In this document: piece by piece, positions 22,271 to 32,812 of the stretch
How the letters are laid out: the number at the start of each line of letters is the position of its first letter
Position numbering within the stretch: position 1 is the stretch's first letter
From: Turbatrix aceti
Lineage: Eukaryota; Nematoda; Chromadorea; Rhabditida; Panagrolaimidae
Reading direction: 5' to 3'
DNA: 64,000 nucleotides
Assembly (NCBI GenBank): GCA_963969345.1
Contig: OZ017769.1
Coordinates: 2,795,600-2,859,599 of the forward strand
Notes under the pieces: generated by a model
Databases searched by the model: none
What the model was told of the DNA's origin: nothing
The model's input: only the letters and a program-made list of their open reading frames with translations
Program-made: the position numbers and the translations under genes

Positions 22271-24047
22271 ATGTTGTCACCTGACTGCAAACGACGTCGA
22301 CTGATCGAAACCGAGTTCGACGAGCTCAAACGTCTTCGTTCCGAGGCCACAACGCTCAGACGCGGTTGCGATCATCTGATTCAGGTGAGAAATTGTTTTT
22401 TTTTCATTTTTTGACAAAAATTACAAAAATGTTTCAGACCCTCCACGATATCGTCCACAGGCCTCGACAGGTCAATCAGGTCGATTCTCTCAACCCACCA
22501 CCGTCCATCGAAAAGCCGTCGAGTCTGGCAGCGTTTCCAGCCACAGTCTTGCTTCACGTTTTTCGTTTTTGCGATCGGGAAGACGTTGATCGATGCCAGC
22601 TCGTGTGCCGTCAGTGGCGATCCATCATCGAAGCCCATCAAAATCAGTTATCAAGACGCGATATTCGGCTCAAAATTGTCGGAAATGATTCGTGGAACGC
22701 TACAACCATTACTGTGCTTTCCGGAAGCAAGAAGATTGAGTTCACAATTCTACCTCACCGAAAAGCGTGGGTTTTTAAAAATACAGTAACCACTTATTTT
22801 AAAGTAACATGCTTTTTTTGAAATTTTACCTTCGATTTTTTGGTGTGTAACAAAAAAAGTAGGTAAAACTGTTACTTTATGACCTCTGATGTGAATAACA
22901 TTTATTTGATCGTAAATTGTTACGTTTCATTATGCTCTTTTTTGTGAATAACGTTTTTTTGATCCTAAAATGTTACTTCACGTGCGCTGGATAACATTGA
23001 AAATTTGATATTTTGTTATCTTTCGGGAGGGTTTTTTCTGAGTAACAACATTTTTTCATACGTTTTTCTGAAAAAATGTTACCTATTTTTCTATTTGAAG
23101 TCATTACGACTTTTCGTTGCAAGAATAACATCAAAATTGTCAAATACGATCATTTTAGCCTAAAATTCTCGTAATTGGTGTCAAAATGCTACTGCAGTTC
23201 TTTTGTATCGTAATTGTGTTATTTAGCTCAGAAGAGTTGAAAAAGAAAATCGTAAACGCCCTACAATACTCAACAATACACAGTTTTATGATGTGCAACT
23301 TGGATCTCACAGAAGTCATAGCCCAGGACATTGCATCCATAATAGAATGCGCCGACGTTATATTTATTTATGTCGAACTCGTCTCCCTTTTCATCGGCAG
23401 AATTTCTGCTTCATCATTTCAACGTTTCGTCGGAGATAACCTTCAGGCTGAGGAGTACTACCTGTTTGATATTTCGGATGCTAATCCTGATTATTTCAAT
23501 AACGGTAATTTTTTTAAATTAATTATATAATTTCACGTTGTTGTTGATTTTTTTTCAGTTTTCTTTCAAAAACCCGGAATTGCGCAGGCCATGTACTTTT
23601 GCGCTTGGTCACTTACAAACGCGTCGGACGAATACTTCAATCTCGCAGTCGGGGAGGACGGTTTGTTGGACAACTTTTTTGGAAAGAATTGTTACACCCG
23701 TGAACGGGAACAATTTCTACTTGGTCGACCATCTATTACGTCTTCTTTTGTCTATTCAGCACTGATGGTAAACTTTTTTTTTATCTAAAAAAATGAACTA
23801 AAAAATTGGGTTTCAGCGTTTCAAATACGAAGACGACCTCTCCTTCTGCCTCCCGTACGCTGACTTTACCGATGTGATCCTTCAAACAGTGGTCTACAGT
23901 CCGTTTATCGAAATCGATCACGTCAGTGGTACAAGGCAGGAATATTCGGTGAAAAATGTCAAGAGCAACCGTACTCTCGAGGCGTGCGTCTGTACCCACC
24001 TCAATAAGAATGATGGCTTATGTAAGATTACATTCATGGTTGTCTGA
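22271..24047 (+). CDS. F-box protein
   Basis: Likely substrate-recognition subunit of an SCF-type ubiquitin ligase. Exons 22271-22384, 22438-22766, 23227-23504, 23559-23767 and 23817-24047 give 386 residues. A short charged N-terminus (PDCKRRRLIETE, coiled-coil-like) is followed by an F-box at about residues 65-105: FPATVLLHVFRFCDREDVDRC, then the signature VCRQW. The rest is a nematode-style F-box-associated region without a named motif. The second intron (22767-23226) is longer and rich in GTTAC words; its GTGGGT donor was chosen because it restores frame. Nematodes carry hundreds of such genes. It sits between the family genes A/B and C. Confidence 0.82.
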
Positions 24048-24401
24048 CAGGTGATCGCGGTATGCGCAATTTACGTTATCATTTACAATTTTTGTTAACT
24101 GTATAACTTTTTTTTTAATATACGTTGTAATTTTCTGTAAAATAAATGCAATTTTTAATTTAAAAAAAAAATTTTTGCAAATTTAAAAATAATTTTATAT
24201 GTTTTTACATTTTAAAAAATGTAAAAATATATAAATAAAATATTTTTTATCCCCCTCCTAAAATATTTGTATCACTGACGTCTTGTAAACGTAAAATGAT
24301 CGTGAAGTATATTCCACGACAGAGTAAACTCCGCCCTTTGACAAAAAAAAGGACGGACAAGTTTTTTGTGTGCACACCCGAGGAGGAGGTAATCATGCCA
24401 A
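24048..24401. other. Short intergenic region
   Basis: Very AT-rich; AATAAA-like poly(A) signal at about 24141 after the F-box stop. Nothing else seen; it should contain the acid phosphatase promoter. Confidence 0.5.
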
Positions 24402-26418
24402 ATGTCGACCCTCAGCACGCAGGTGGCGGTCGCGATCGCGATCTTCGCTGCCTCCTTTGTCATCGGTGTTGCCGGACTCGAGGCTTCCGAACGGCTCGCG
24501 TGCACCCAGGGCAATGGATGCCAAGTTGACCGCGAGGTGCTTTCATTCCTGGTTGTGGGCGATACCGGAGGACTCCCGCCGCCGGCTTTCACGTCCTACG
24601 CACAGACCCGCGTGGCTTCCGCCATGGCAGTCCTAGCCGAGGAATCCAATGCGTCGTTTGTCGTCAATCTTGGCGATAATTTTTACTTCAACGGTGTTAC
24701 TGATATCAAGGATACCAGGTTTTGGGTGAGTCAAATGGGATTTTGGAGAAAAACTGAATTGGGTTTGTTTTCGGACAAATTCATTTTTTTGTTCGTAAAC
24801 ACAATTTTTTAGTTGTTTGAGTTCGTTTGCAAAATATTTTGGCAGATAAAAAAATTAATTTATTTTTTATTGTTCATTTGAATTTGTTCGAAAAAAAAGT
24901 AAAAAAATGTTTTCGAACGAATGATCAGTCATTTTTCTACAAAGACCACCGGGGCAGCGTATTCGTGAAAAAAACGACTGTTTGCCCATTGTTAGTTGGG
25001 ATTCGTGTGAATGACGTGTGTACACAGATGAGTCACTCACAGTCATTTCATGTTTGATGAGAGAGGCTATTACAACTTTTACTACAATTCCCAAAGAAAA
25101 AACCAGTTTTAAAGATTTTTTTGTGTTCGCAGACTAATTATCGGATTTTGAAACACAAAAAATAAAAATTGCTCTATAAAGTTACCAAAAAAAACTCTCA
25201 AAAAAAATTTCTTCCGTCCAAAAAAAATTGTTTTTTTTTTGAAAACCTCTTTTCAGCGAACCTTCGAAGACATCTACAAAGCCCCCGAACTCCGGATGCC
25301 ATGGTTCACGATCGCGGGCAACCACGATCACCTCGGCAACGTCTCAGCCCAGATTATGCACACTCCCCGTAGCCATCTCTGGACCTTTCCTTCGCTGTAC
25401 TACACTGTGAGGTACACCTTTGGCGCTTCAAACACGGTCGTGGACATTATCATGATCGACACCATCGAGCTCTGTGGCAACTGCATAGACGTCGACGGCG
25501 CAGACCTTGTGTCCTGGATTTTTCACACCAAACTTGACCCAACGACGCCCCTTGACCCAGTTCAGGCTGACAAACAGTGGGCATGGATCGAGGATCAACT
25601 TGGGAATTCTACGTGAGTACTTTTTTATTGGAGGGACAGACATTGTTGTCGTCATTGATTTGAGCAGCTAGCACCACAAATTTCTTTTTTTTCCGAGGCG
25701 TAGTTGTCGGGAAAAAAGTTATGAGGAATGATTGATCACCCTTATTTTTCTCTTTTAGTTCGATCGCGAGAAAAACACAAAGAACAAATGCAATAATAAT
25801 TTTTTGTTGACTCACTCGATGCACTTTGTTCGTCCGTAAATTTTTTTAAGGGGTGAAAAAAAAATTAATGACGTTCGAATAACTTCAAACTTTTTAAATA
25901 GTTAAAAACACATGTTAGCAAACAATTTTTTTTTGTATTTTAGCGCAGACTACCTCTTCGTAGCCGGCCACTACCCGGTCTATTCGACCAGCGAGCACGG
26001 CCCTAACACATGCCTCATCGCCCGTCTCGACCCCCTGCTTCGTCGCTACGGCGTGACTGCCTACCTCGCCGGCCACGACCACAACCTGCAGTTGTTGCGC
26101 GTCGCAAATGACAGCGATTCCACCGATATGACGTACATCGTCTCCGGGGCTGGCTCCCGCAGCGATCGCTCTCACTCCCACGCCGCCGACGTCCCAACCG
26201 GAGCTGAAATTTTCCGGTACCCAAAAAGCTGGAATCCCTTTTCCCAGCTTGGGTTGTCGTACGGCGGCTTTATGCAGGTCTCACTCGACGCTTCCGGGGG
26301 AGCTTTCAACTTCTACGATGGCAAAGGCGACCACCTGCATACTGAAGACTTTCGGCCGCGTGGAGCTGTAAATGTGGTGGAAGATGATGAGGTTGTCGTG
26401 AGATTGAGCGAGGATTAA
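24402..26418 (+). CDS. Tartrate-resistant-type purple acid phosphatase
   Basis: Metallophosphoesterase of the ACP5 class that hydrolyses phosphate monoesters at a dinuclear metal centre. Exons 24402-24725, 25257-25612 and 25944-26418 give 384 residues. An N-terminal hydrophobic stretch (about residues 7-25) acts as signal peptide or anchor. Metal-ligand blocks are all present and in order: GDTGG (about 53-57), GDNFY (91-95), GNHDH (129-133), GHYPV, and GHDHN. The C-terminal part has the usual SGAGS block. Start chosen at 24402, in frame with the signal peptide; an ATG seven bases earlier is in another frame. The 531-nt first intron is AT-rich without features. Probably secreted or lysosomal. 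Confidence 0.93.
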
Positions 26419-27163
26419 TACAGTGCAAGGAGTTCCATATTTGTAAAAAATTGATCGTGATCTGATCGGATCATCCGAAGTCTGACTTTATCCGATAGTC
26501 ACAAGATGTAATCTGATCTGCCATCTCTGGTAGATACAATCAAGAAACGGACTAAACAACGAAAGCTTTATTGTTGCCAAAGTCTAGCGGTATTTCTTTA
26601 CTTTACTTTACTTTATTACTCCTACTCGTGCATAATTACTCATTACAAAATTAAAGAGACAGTGATGAGTATCGAGATTGCACGAAGAGGGCGCCGTCAA
26701 TCGTAGCTACCTGCGTCACGTCGTAGTCCTTAGCAGGAGCGTTCTGGAAGGCCGCAAAGTCGTCGGTCCATCGCCTCGGAGGGTGGCCTGGCGGACGCTT
26801 GTTCACGGTATTTCTGTGTCCTGTTTATTCTCGAAGAGACATGTATGACTCAACACTAGCCCGATCTTCGACAAGTGAGAGAGAGAGTGCTTGCGCCATC
26901 GCACGAGTACTGCGGGGCGGAGCTACGGCGCACCGTATCGCGGTCTTAAGATCTCCGTAACATTAACTAAAGCATATGAACACGTGCGTCTGCTTTTCTA
27001 CAAAATACAATTACCACTATTTGCCGTTTTATGCCATGCGCGTGCGCGCATCATTACTTCTTCTTTCCAGGTTGTTCCTTTCGCTCTGCTCTACCCGTTG
27101 CCATTGTCATTGTTGCAGCAGTTGTTGTTGTGTCGGTTTACAGTTTAGCTCCAAATAATAAAA
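26419..27163. other. Intergenic region with a retrotransposon scrap
   Basis: Holds the truncated non-LTR element at 26598-26805. The remainder up to 27163 has short frames on the plus strand only (26891-27158) with no recognisable content, and presumably includes the promoter of gene copy C. Confidence 0.5.
26588..26815 (-). mobile_element. 5'-truncated non-LTR retrotransposon tail with target duplication
   Basis: On the minus strand the insert (26598-26805) opens directly in a reading frame for RPPGHPPRRWTDDF, then APAKDYDVTQV, and a stop. This is the carboxyl-terminal tail seen in RTE/Jockey-like polymerases and is also present in the copy at 57991-58509. It ends in a TAAAG-type tandem tail. 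The ten bases CGGTATTTCT occur at both borders (26588-26597 and 26806-26815), which I read as the target-site duplication. Only about 60 codons remain, so the insert is dead on arrival. Confidence 0.8.
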
Positions 27164-28386
27164 ATGCCAGCCTTATCCCGTCGTTATCGTCGTGAGATCA
27201 TCCAATCAACCTGTCAGATAAATTGCAAAGCCCTCAAGAATCTCGTTTTTTCGAGTTTTGAGATGTCGGAGACTTTTCTGGCTTTTATGCAGAAAAACGA
27301 AGTCAGCATTGGATCGTGTAGTAGTTTTATTGACAAATACAAGGTAACTTTTTTTACGATTTTTTTTCAAATTACAGTTTTTTTCAGTTTGTTATAAATG
27401 AAATGGACAAAGAACATGAGTACTTCTGGCTTGTGCCTTTTATCCAAAATTTAAAACTTTATGGCACCCCACCTTGTCGTTTTGTGCAACAGCTTTTTTC
27501 TGCTGGTCGTAAGTATAATATCAAATCGGCGACTGTTTCTAAACGTTTTTTTTCCAGATGTGAAAAAACTGGATTTGACTTATTTGGATTCGGAACTTTA
27601 TAAAGAACATAATATCTGGAACCTTGCATCCATTGTTTCTGAAATTTCGTTAAATTATCTAATGTTTCGCTACGCCCCGCAAAAGTATTATATTTTGCCA
27701 TGGGTCAATGATCTCAGTATTTCCTTCGATTTAGCAAATACTGACGCCAGAATAGATACTTCGGCATGTTTTTTGGACAAATAATGAATTCTTTTTTTTC
27801 TTTTTTTTGCATCAAGTAACTTGATTTTTTTTAGCTTATCTTCATATACCCATCATTGAACGTTCCGAACTTAAAGTTCATAGATCGAAGTTTGGGTTTT
27901 TGGAGTTCCGCATTATTTGCTACGGATATAATCACAAGCGTCACTACTCAGCTTGACAGAACACGATCGTTTTCACTATCTCTTCATAACTACGAGATAT
28001 ACGACAATGATCATATTGATATGATTGCCAGCATCCTGCGAATTGCACCCAACTTGGATGATGTGGACATCAATTTGACCCAAGACACGTACAACAGTGC
28101 TTCTCGTTTTAATGAATTTTGGACGGAAATAATGAAATGGTACCGCGTTGTGGAACTTGTACGCGAGCATGCTTCGAAGCCGATCAAAATTTCTATCACG
28201 TTTTGGTCTACAATGCAGTTCGGTGACCTGACGGCTTCGCACCTCAAAACCATCGCTATGACGGGATTCAATGTTTCTCGGCAGCGCAGAGATAACTCTC
28301 ATACTGTAAGTGTTACGAATCGTGAAACACAAATTGCTCCTGAAATTGAGTTTCACTTGCGCGCAATGTTCCGACTGGAAAAATAG
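27164..28386 (+). CDS. Unrecognised family protein, copy C, probably with a damaged splice donor
   Basis: Exons 27164-27343, 27388-27508, 27558-27781 and 27835-28386 would give 358 residues with the same four-exon phase pattern as copies A and B. Conserved pieces: LKNLVFSSFEMS in exon 1, and a last exon with a strand-helix pattern ending EIEFHLRAMF. The third exon, however, runs into TAATGA without any GT donor at the phase-0 point where A and B have GTTAGT. As written, translation would stop after about 174 residues unless an unusual donor is used. The last exon is otherwise open for 184 codons, so the lesion must be recent, or splicing is non-canonical. Function unknown. Confidence 0.6.
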
Positions 28387-28811
28387 GTCAATTCCGATTC
28401 ACATATTATTTGTTGTGTTTTAATAAATGTAGTTTAAATTCTTTTGATTGAAATTGGCATTATTTTCAAATACAACTTTTTGAATGATTTCATTTCGTAT
28501 TTGGATAATTTTGAAAATTGCAACTGTTTTTTTTGAAAATCTGAATACCGCAATTAATTTCTCGCGCCAATTTGAAAGTTTGAAAAATATGGTAACTTTA
28601 CGGATCCCGCCGCGCGCCGTCACCAAACTCATTAGCGCACGAAACACAGAAAGAGGGGGGGAGTGGGCGGGAATCAATTTTTCATTTTGCTAATGCCAAC
28701 GCTGTGTTCTTTTTCCAAACACAGAATTAAATACGTTTTTCACCTGTTGTTATTGCTGTATTGACTTGAAGGGGATAATTTCTTTGCTATTTTTGTCAAG
28801 CAATTGTTATT
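28387..28811. other. Convergent intergenic region
   Basis: Between the stops of copy C and the seven-TM gene. AATAAA-like signal near 28422. GC-richer strip at 28607-28675 with GGGGGGGAG. No gene seen. Confidence 0.5.
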
Positions 28812-30793
28812 TTAAACAACGTGAACTTTGTTCGATCTTCCTTTACAAACAATATTTAAAAAAATTCGAATGTCTTTGTCGAAAAATGCAAGTGATAATG
28901 CAGGAAGTAGCAACTTTAAATTGTAAACAAATTCCATAAGCACAGGATATCGTACTGAATACCAATCAAACCGAGTGTAATTTTGATTCATAGGAATCAA
29001 AAAGTTCATAACGATATGCAAAGCCTTATAAATTTGATATTCAAAAACCGGAGTAATGTTGGCGACCGCCAAAATTACAATTCGTATTACACTTCCTGTA
29101 TACTGGGAGCCTGATGTCCACGATACAACGGTAAAAAACTGCCGTCCACTTTTAATGCGATACTTGATATTGAAACAGATTTCTAGTGCAATAAAAATAT
29201 CCAGCGGTACAAAAATTAAGAATCTGTAGTTAAAAATATCGCCTATGAATGCCTGCAAAATGTTCAAATCAAAAAAATTAATTTTTTTTTATCACAAACA
29301 CAAATTTAACGTACATTTAACAGTCTCGTTTTTGTATAAATATTCCATCGGAACCAACGGACGGCAGATCTTGGTATGAAACTTCTTGCATACTTTGTTT
29401 CAACTATCATTTGAACTGCAAATGTGAAGTCTATGAAAAGCCATATTAAGAGAGATAATAGGTAAAACAAATGTCCTTCAAATAATCGTTCATGCCACCG
29501 CGGAGAGAAGAATATCAAAAACTGATTTACAGTCAATATTTGCAGAAACAGTGTAATGACATTATAATACAGTTGCAAAAATACTAGATCGTACAGGGCC
29601 ATGTTTATCTTTCCTATATCTACTTCATGACCTGTGTACATTCCGAACACAATAATGGTTGATTTTACAAAAAATACTGTCATTAAGCAAATATGTAATA
29701 AGACTATGTTTAACAAAATCCAATAATAATTTTCCTTGTAAGAGTATTTGTCTCGATTCTGAAACCCTTCATTTAATTTGAAATGGTTTAATTTATTAAA
29801 TTACAACCTTTAAAAAAAATCAACTTACCCAACACAAAAACCACAGTATGGGTAAATCAATCGCCAAAAAAATACCGCCTGTAATAAAATTAAAAACTTC
29901 AGCAACAATGTGTGTAGTAACGTCATAGAAATAATAATCATTTTGTTGCTCATGGTATCTGTTATACAACGGATCCGGGTTATAATAAGGATAGTCGTCA
30001 TCAACCTTTCCCGGTGGCAAATAAACCGAGTGATGAAAACACAGGGTTTGGTTGTCAATGGTGGCCATATTGAAATTTTTTCCATACTCTAAAACGTGCA
30101 AAACTTTTTTGTCTGTATTCAGAACTTGGAATCAATATTGATAAATACGTTGATTTTTTGCCCTTACCATCGCAGCTGTTGTTAATTGGTATTTCTGGAA
30201 GAACTATTTCGCACAGAACTTCGCCAATTAAATTCACGCTGAGATCTTGAAGTTCGTCTTGATATGATACCAAAATGTCTTCTTGCAAGTTGCCATTATC
30301 ATCGTAATCAATGTCATAGTAAATGTATTCTTTGTTCAGACCGATGTACGGTACGACCACGGGTGATCCGTTTGCATTTATAAATTTATACTTTCCGTTT
30401 GGTTTCTTCAAACTGTCATTGCGACATGGAACGTGCATTCCAGTCGCATATACTTGAAAAATTTCATCTAAAAACACATTTTCATATTTTTTTTTCTTAA
30501 AATTACTGACCAAGATCGTGTCTTTCGTAAATAGACAAAAGTGAAACTGGAAGCGACGATTCGTGTACCGGCTTACACCAATTCGGAATTTCGCAGCGCG
30601 AAAAGTTTTCCGGACGATGAATGGTGTAACACTTGTAGACTTCATCTCCGATCATTTCCCATTTCCTTTTGTCATTGGGGCAATCGAAGTCGGTGTAAGG
30701 CTTAGGTCGCTGTGGTATAGGAACTTGTCCGTGAAGAATCCAAAGATTGGATTGCAAAATCAATAATAAGTTCATCGTTGACAATGTTGGCAT
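28812..30793 (-). CDS. Seven-TM protein with a large Cys-containing ectodomain, unrecognised
   Basis: Exons 30511-30793, 30168-30467, 29829-30088, 29315-29758 and 28812-29252 (minus) give 575 residues in clean phase. A signal peptide (about residues 7-22, LLLILQSNLWILHG) precedes an ectodomain of about 230 residues with several Cys (DFDCPND, YKCY, SRCEIPNWC) and acidic/Tyr-rich stretches. Seven hydrophobic segments follow, at about TM1 FNFITGGIFLAIDLPILW, TM2 WILLNIVLLHICLMTVFF, TM3 YYNVITLFLQILTV, TM4 FYLLSLLIWLFIDF, TM5 FLIFVPLDIFIALEI, TM6 SVIRIVILAVANIT, TM7 YNLKLLLPALSLAFF. No DRY, NPxxY or known nematode chemoreceptor signature was identified. A receptor or transporter role is inference only. 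One donor is GTCAGT, accepted because it preserves frame. Confidence 0.8.
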
Positions 30794-31536
30794 GCTTGGG
30801 GGAATAGGTTCACCAGAAGTGCAGTTGGGCAACCTCTTGTATTATTACAACCTTTTGTATCCATTCAGCCTTGACATTTTAACAGTCAAAATGTCATTGG
30901 TAACGTTTTGCGTTTTTCACCTGCTTGCCGAAAAATAATAAATAGATATTCCAATGGTTGCATTTTCATTGTGCCCACTATGAAAATTCATCAGTTAAAA
31001 CTGTTTCTGCTTTTGCAAAAGAAAGCCGGCATGACCGGTCCGTAATTTTTTCAAAATTTGTCCTTGTTTGTCTAATTTTTTTTCTACTTTCTTTTAAATT
31101 TGTTTCATACTTTTGCAGATATTTTTAATTGTTTTTAACAAAAATTAGTTTTGAATTTTGTCAAATTTACAAAAAATGATCCTGAATTAAATCATTTTTT
31201 TCAAAATGCCGAATCCGAAGCCCTGACTTTCGTTTTCAAAATTTAGGCCGGTCCGATATTTGGGCCGGTTTTATGTCTTGTTCGGCACAACAACGGTTGC
31301 CAGTGATTTATTTCAGCCGCCAAACACGATCACAAAAAAGCATAAGCGATATTTTTTTGACAGTTTTTGATAATTAGTGAAGCAAGCAGGATTATGGGTT
31401 GTTTTGTGTCGTTGTCGGCGCTTTTGATGAACGGTTCTGAAAAATTGGGGTTTTCAATATCCAAAAGCAATAAAAAAAATTCATTACCAATTATCTTGAT
31501 TATTTTTTGGTTTCCTTTATTGACAAATTGATAAAA
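30794..31536. other. Intergenic region
   Basis: Upstream of the seven-TM gene, downstream of the small secreted gene. It contains a scrap of the GGCCGG-type repeat at about 31245-31267. No supported gene. Confidence 0.45.
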
Positions 31537-31791
31537 TTATTCCTGTTTTTTCTGACGGTTGACATCAGAGTCAACAAGAGGCACCTGTTCCACGATGTTC
31601 TGAGGTAATCCAATCCCCCGAATGGAGAGAAGATTAGCTCCACCAGACGTGAGGCCTTCATGATCAACTCTATAAGGCATGCCGCCCTCAAGATGAACTG
31701 CACCAGACATGTGGACCTCACGGGCGACGCCGCCCATGCCAACAGCGATGATGGCGGCGAGAAGGAGAAAGAGAGCAAAGCGCATGTTCAT
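31537..31791 (-). CDS. Small secreted protein, 84 residues, unrecognised
   Basis: Single exon. Starts MNMRFALFLLLAAIIAVG, a textbook signal peptide with a probable cut near residue 20. The mature peptide of about 63 residues is neutral, without Cys, and ends QKKQE. No dibasic-Gly neuropeptide cleavage motif and no antimicrobial Cys pattern were found. The gene has TATAAATAG about 60 bases upstream and AATAAA shortly after the stop, so it looks like a complete, highly expressed mini-gene. Internal ATG at 31785 is an alternative start. Confidence 0.7.
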   Translation of the reverse strand: MNMRFALFLLLAAIIAVGMGGVAREVHMSGAVHLEGGMPYRVDHEGLTSGGANLLSIRGIGLPQNIVEQVPLVDSDVNRQKKQE

Positions 31792-32812
31792 GTTGGATAC
31801 CGACGGCTGGTTTACCTTTGGGGTGCCTAAGACGGCCACCCGATGGCTATTTATATGAAATGAAACAATGGATGGTGATGCAATGATTCATTTATCTTTC
31901 TCACGATGCGACCCGTGACAACCGCTACGATGGATAGGTGTGAAACAAATTTGTAAAACGTCCCGTGGTAATTTGTAAAAATACAATAAATGTAATATTT
32001 TTACGTTATTTTTTTTCTGTCACATGCACGGTCGTTTCTGAGAAAGTACACATTTACGTTTGTGCAAGCGTGAAAATAAATGCAAAAAGCCATTTTTTTC
32101 TGGTCACACGAATTTTGGTGATTCTGCTGATTCGGGCCTTACTTTACATAATTTTGCTTATCTTGAGCCTTCTCGTTCAAATATTTTCGTTTTAATCAGG
32201 GTGGAAAAATTTCCCGGGAGAAAATCTCCGGAAAATTCTCCTATGAATCTCATGGAAAACCCCATATGCCAAAAAGCATCCAAAAATGTTTCCCACCCAA
32301 AACAATTCCCATAGAATTCCGTATGCATCGTAGATCATGAGTTCAAAAAATCCGGACAGTATTTTGGGTAGCGAATGACCTGAAAATAATTGAAAAATCG
32401 TAAAGCACCGTCAAAAAATTCAACACCGAAAAAAAAAGTGAAAAAAAACGTACCCTAATATTTTCACTTTCACAGACCCCGAAAACAACATCACACATCT
32501 TTTTCTTCCTGAAAAGCTTATGAACAATGTTGCGAAGGCTGATCATTGCCTAACAAGACAGAAAACTTGATCACAAAACGTGAAAAACGTGAAAAATAGC
32601 GTCAAAAACGAGCAAAAACGATGTATCCCCCAAATTCGTGTCAGAACCAGCAGCGTGTTACGGTACGAGTGAGCGGAAAAAATAAGAGCGCGGGAGTTTT
32701 GCAATTTGTTTTCGTTTTCGCTTTTATGTCCTGTTTTCGCTCTTTTTTATCGCTTTTTGGGAGTATCTTTTTATCTTTTTAGATTTCAACTTATCTTTTC
32801 ATTTCTAACGTC
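31792..32812. other. Divergent promoter region
   Basis: Separates the small secreted gene (minus) from the kleisin gene (plus). AT-rich with CGTTTTT/AAAACG words, and an acceptor-like TTTTTAG at about 32775-32781 upstream of the kleisin ATG. No gene seen. Confidence 0.45.
31848..31860 (-). promoter_or_regulatory. TATA box of the small secreted protein gene
   Basis: On the minus strand TCATATAAATAGCC lies about 60 bases before the ATG at 31791. It is the clearest TATA element in the window. Confidence 0.6.
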
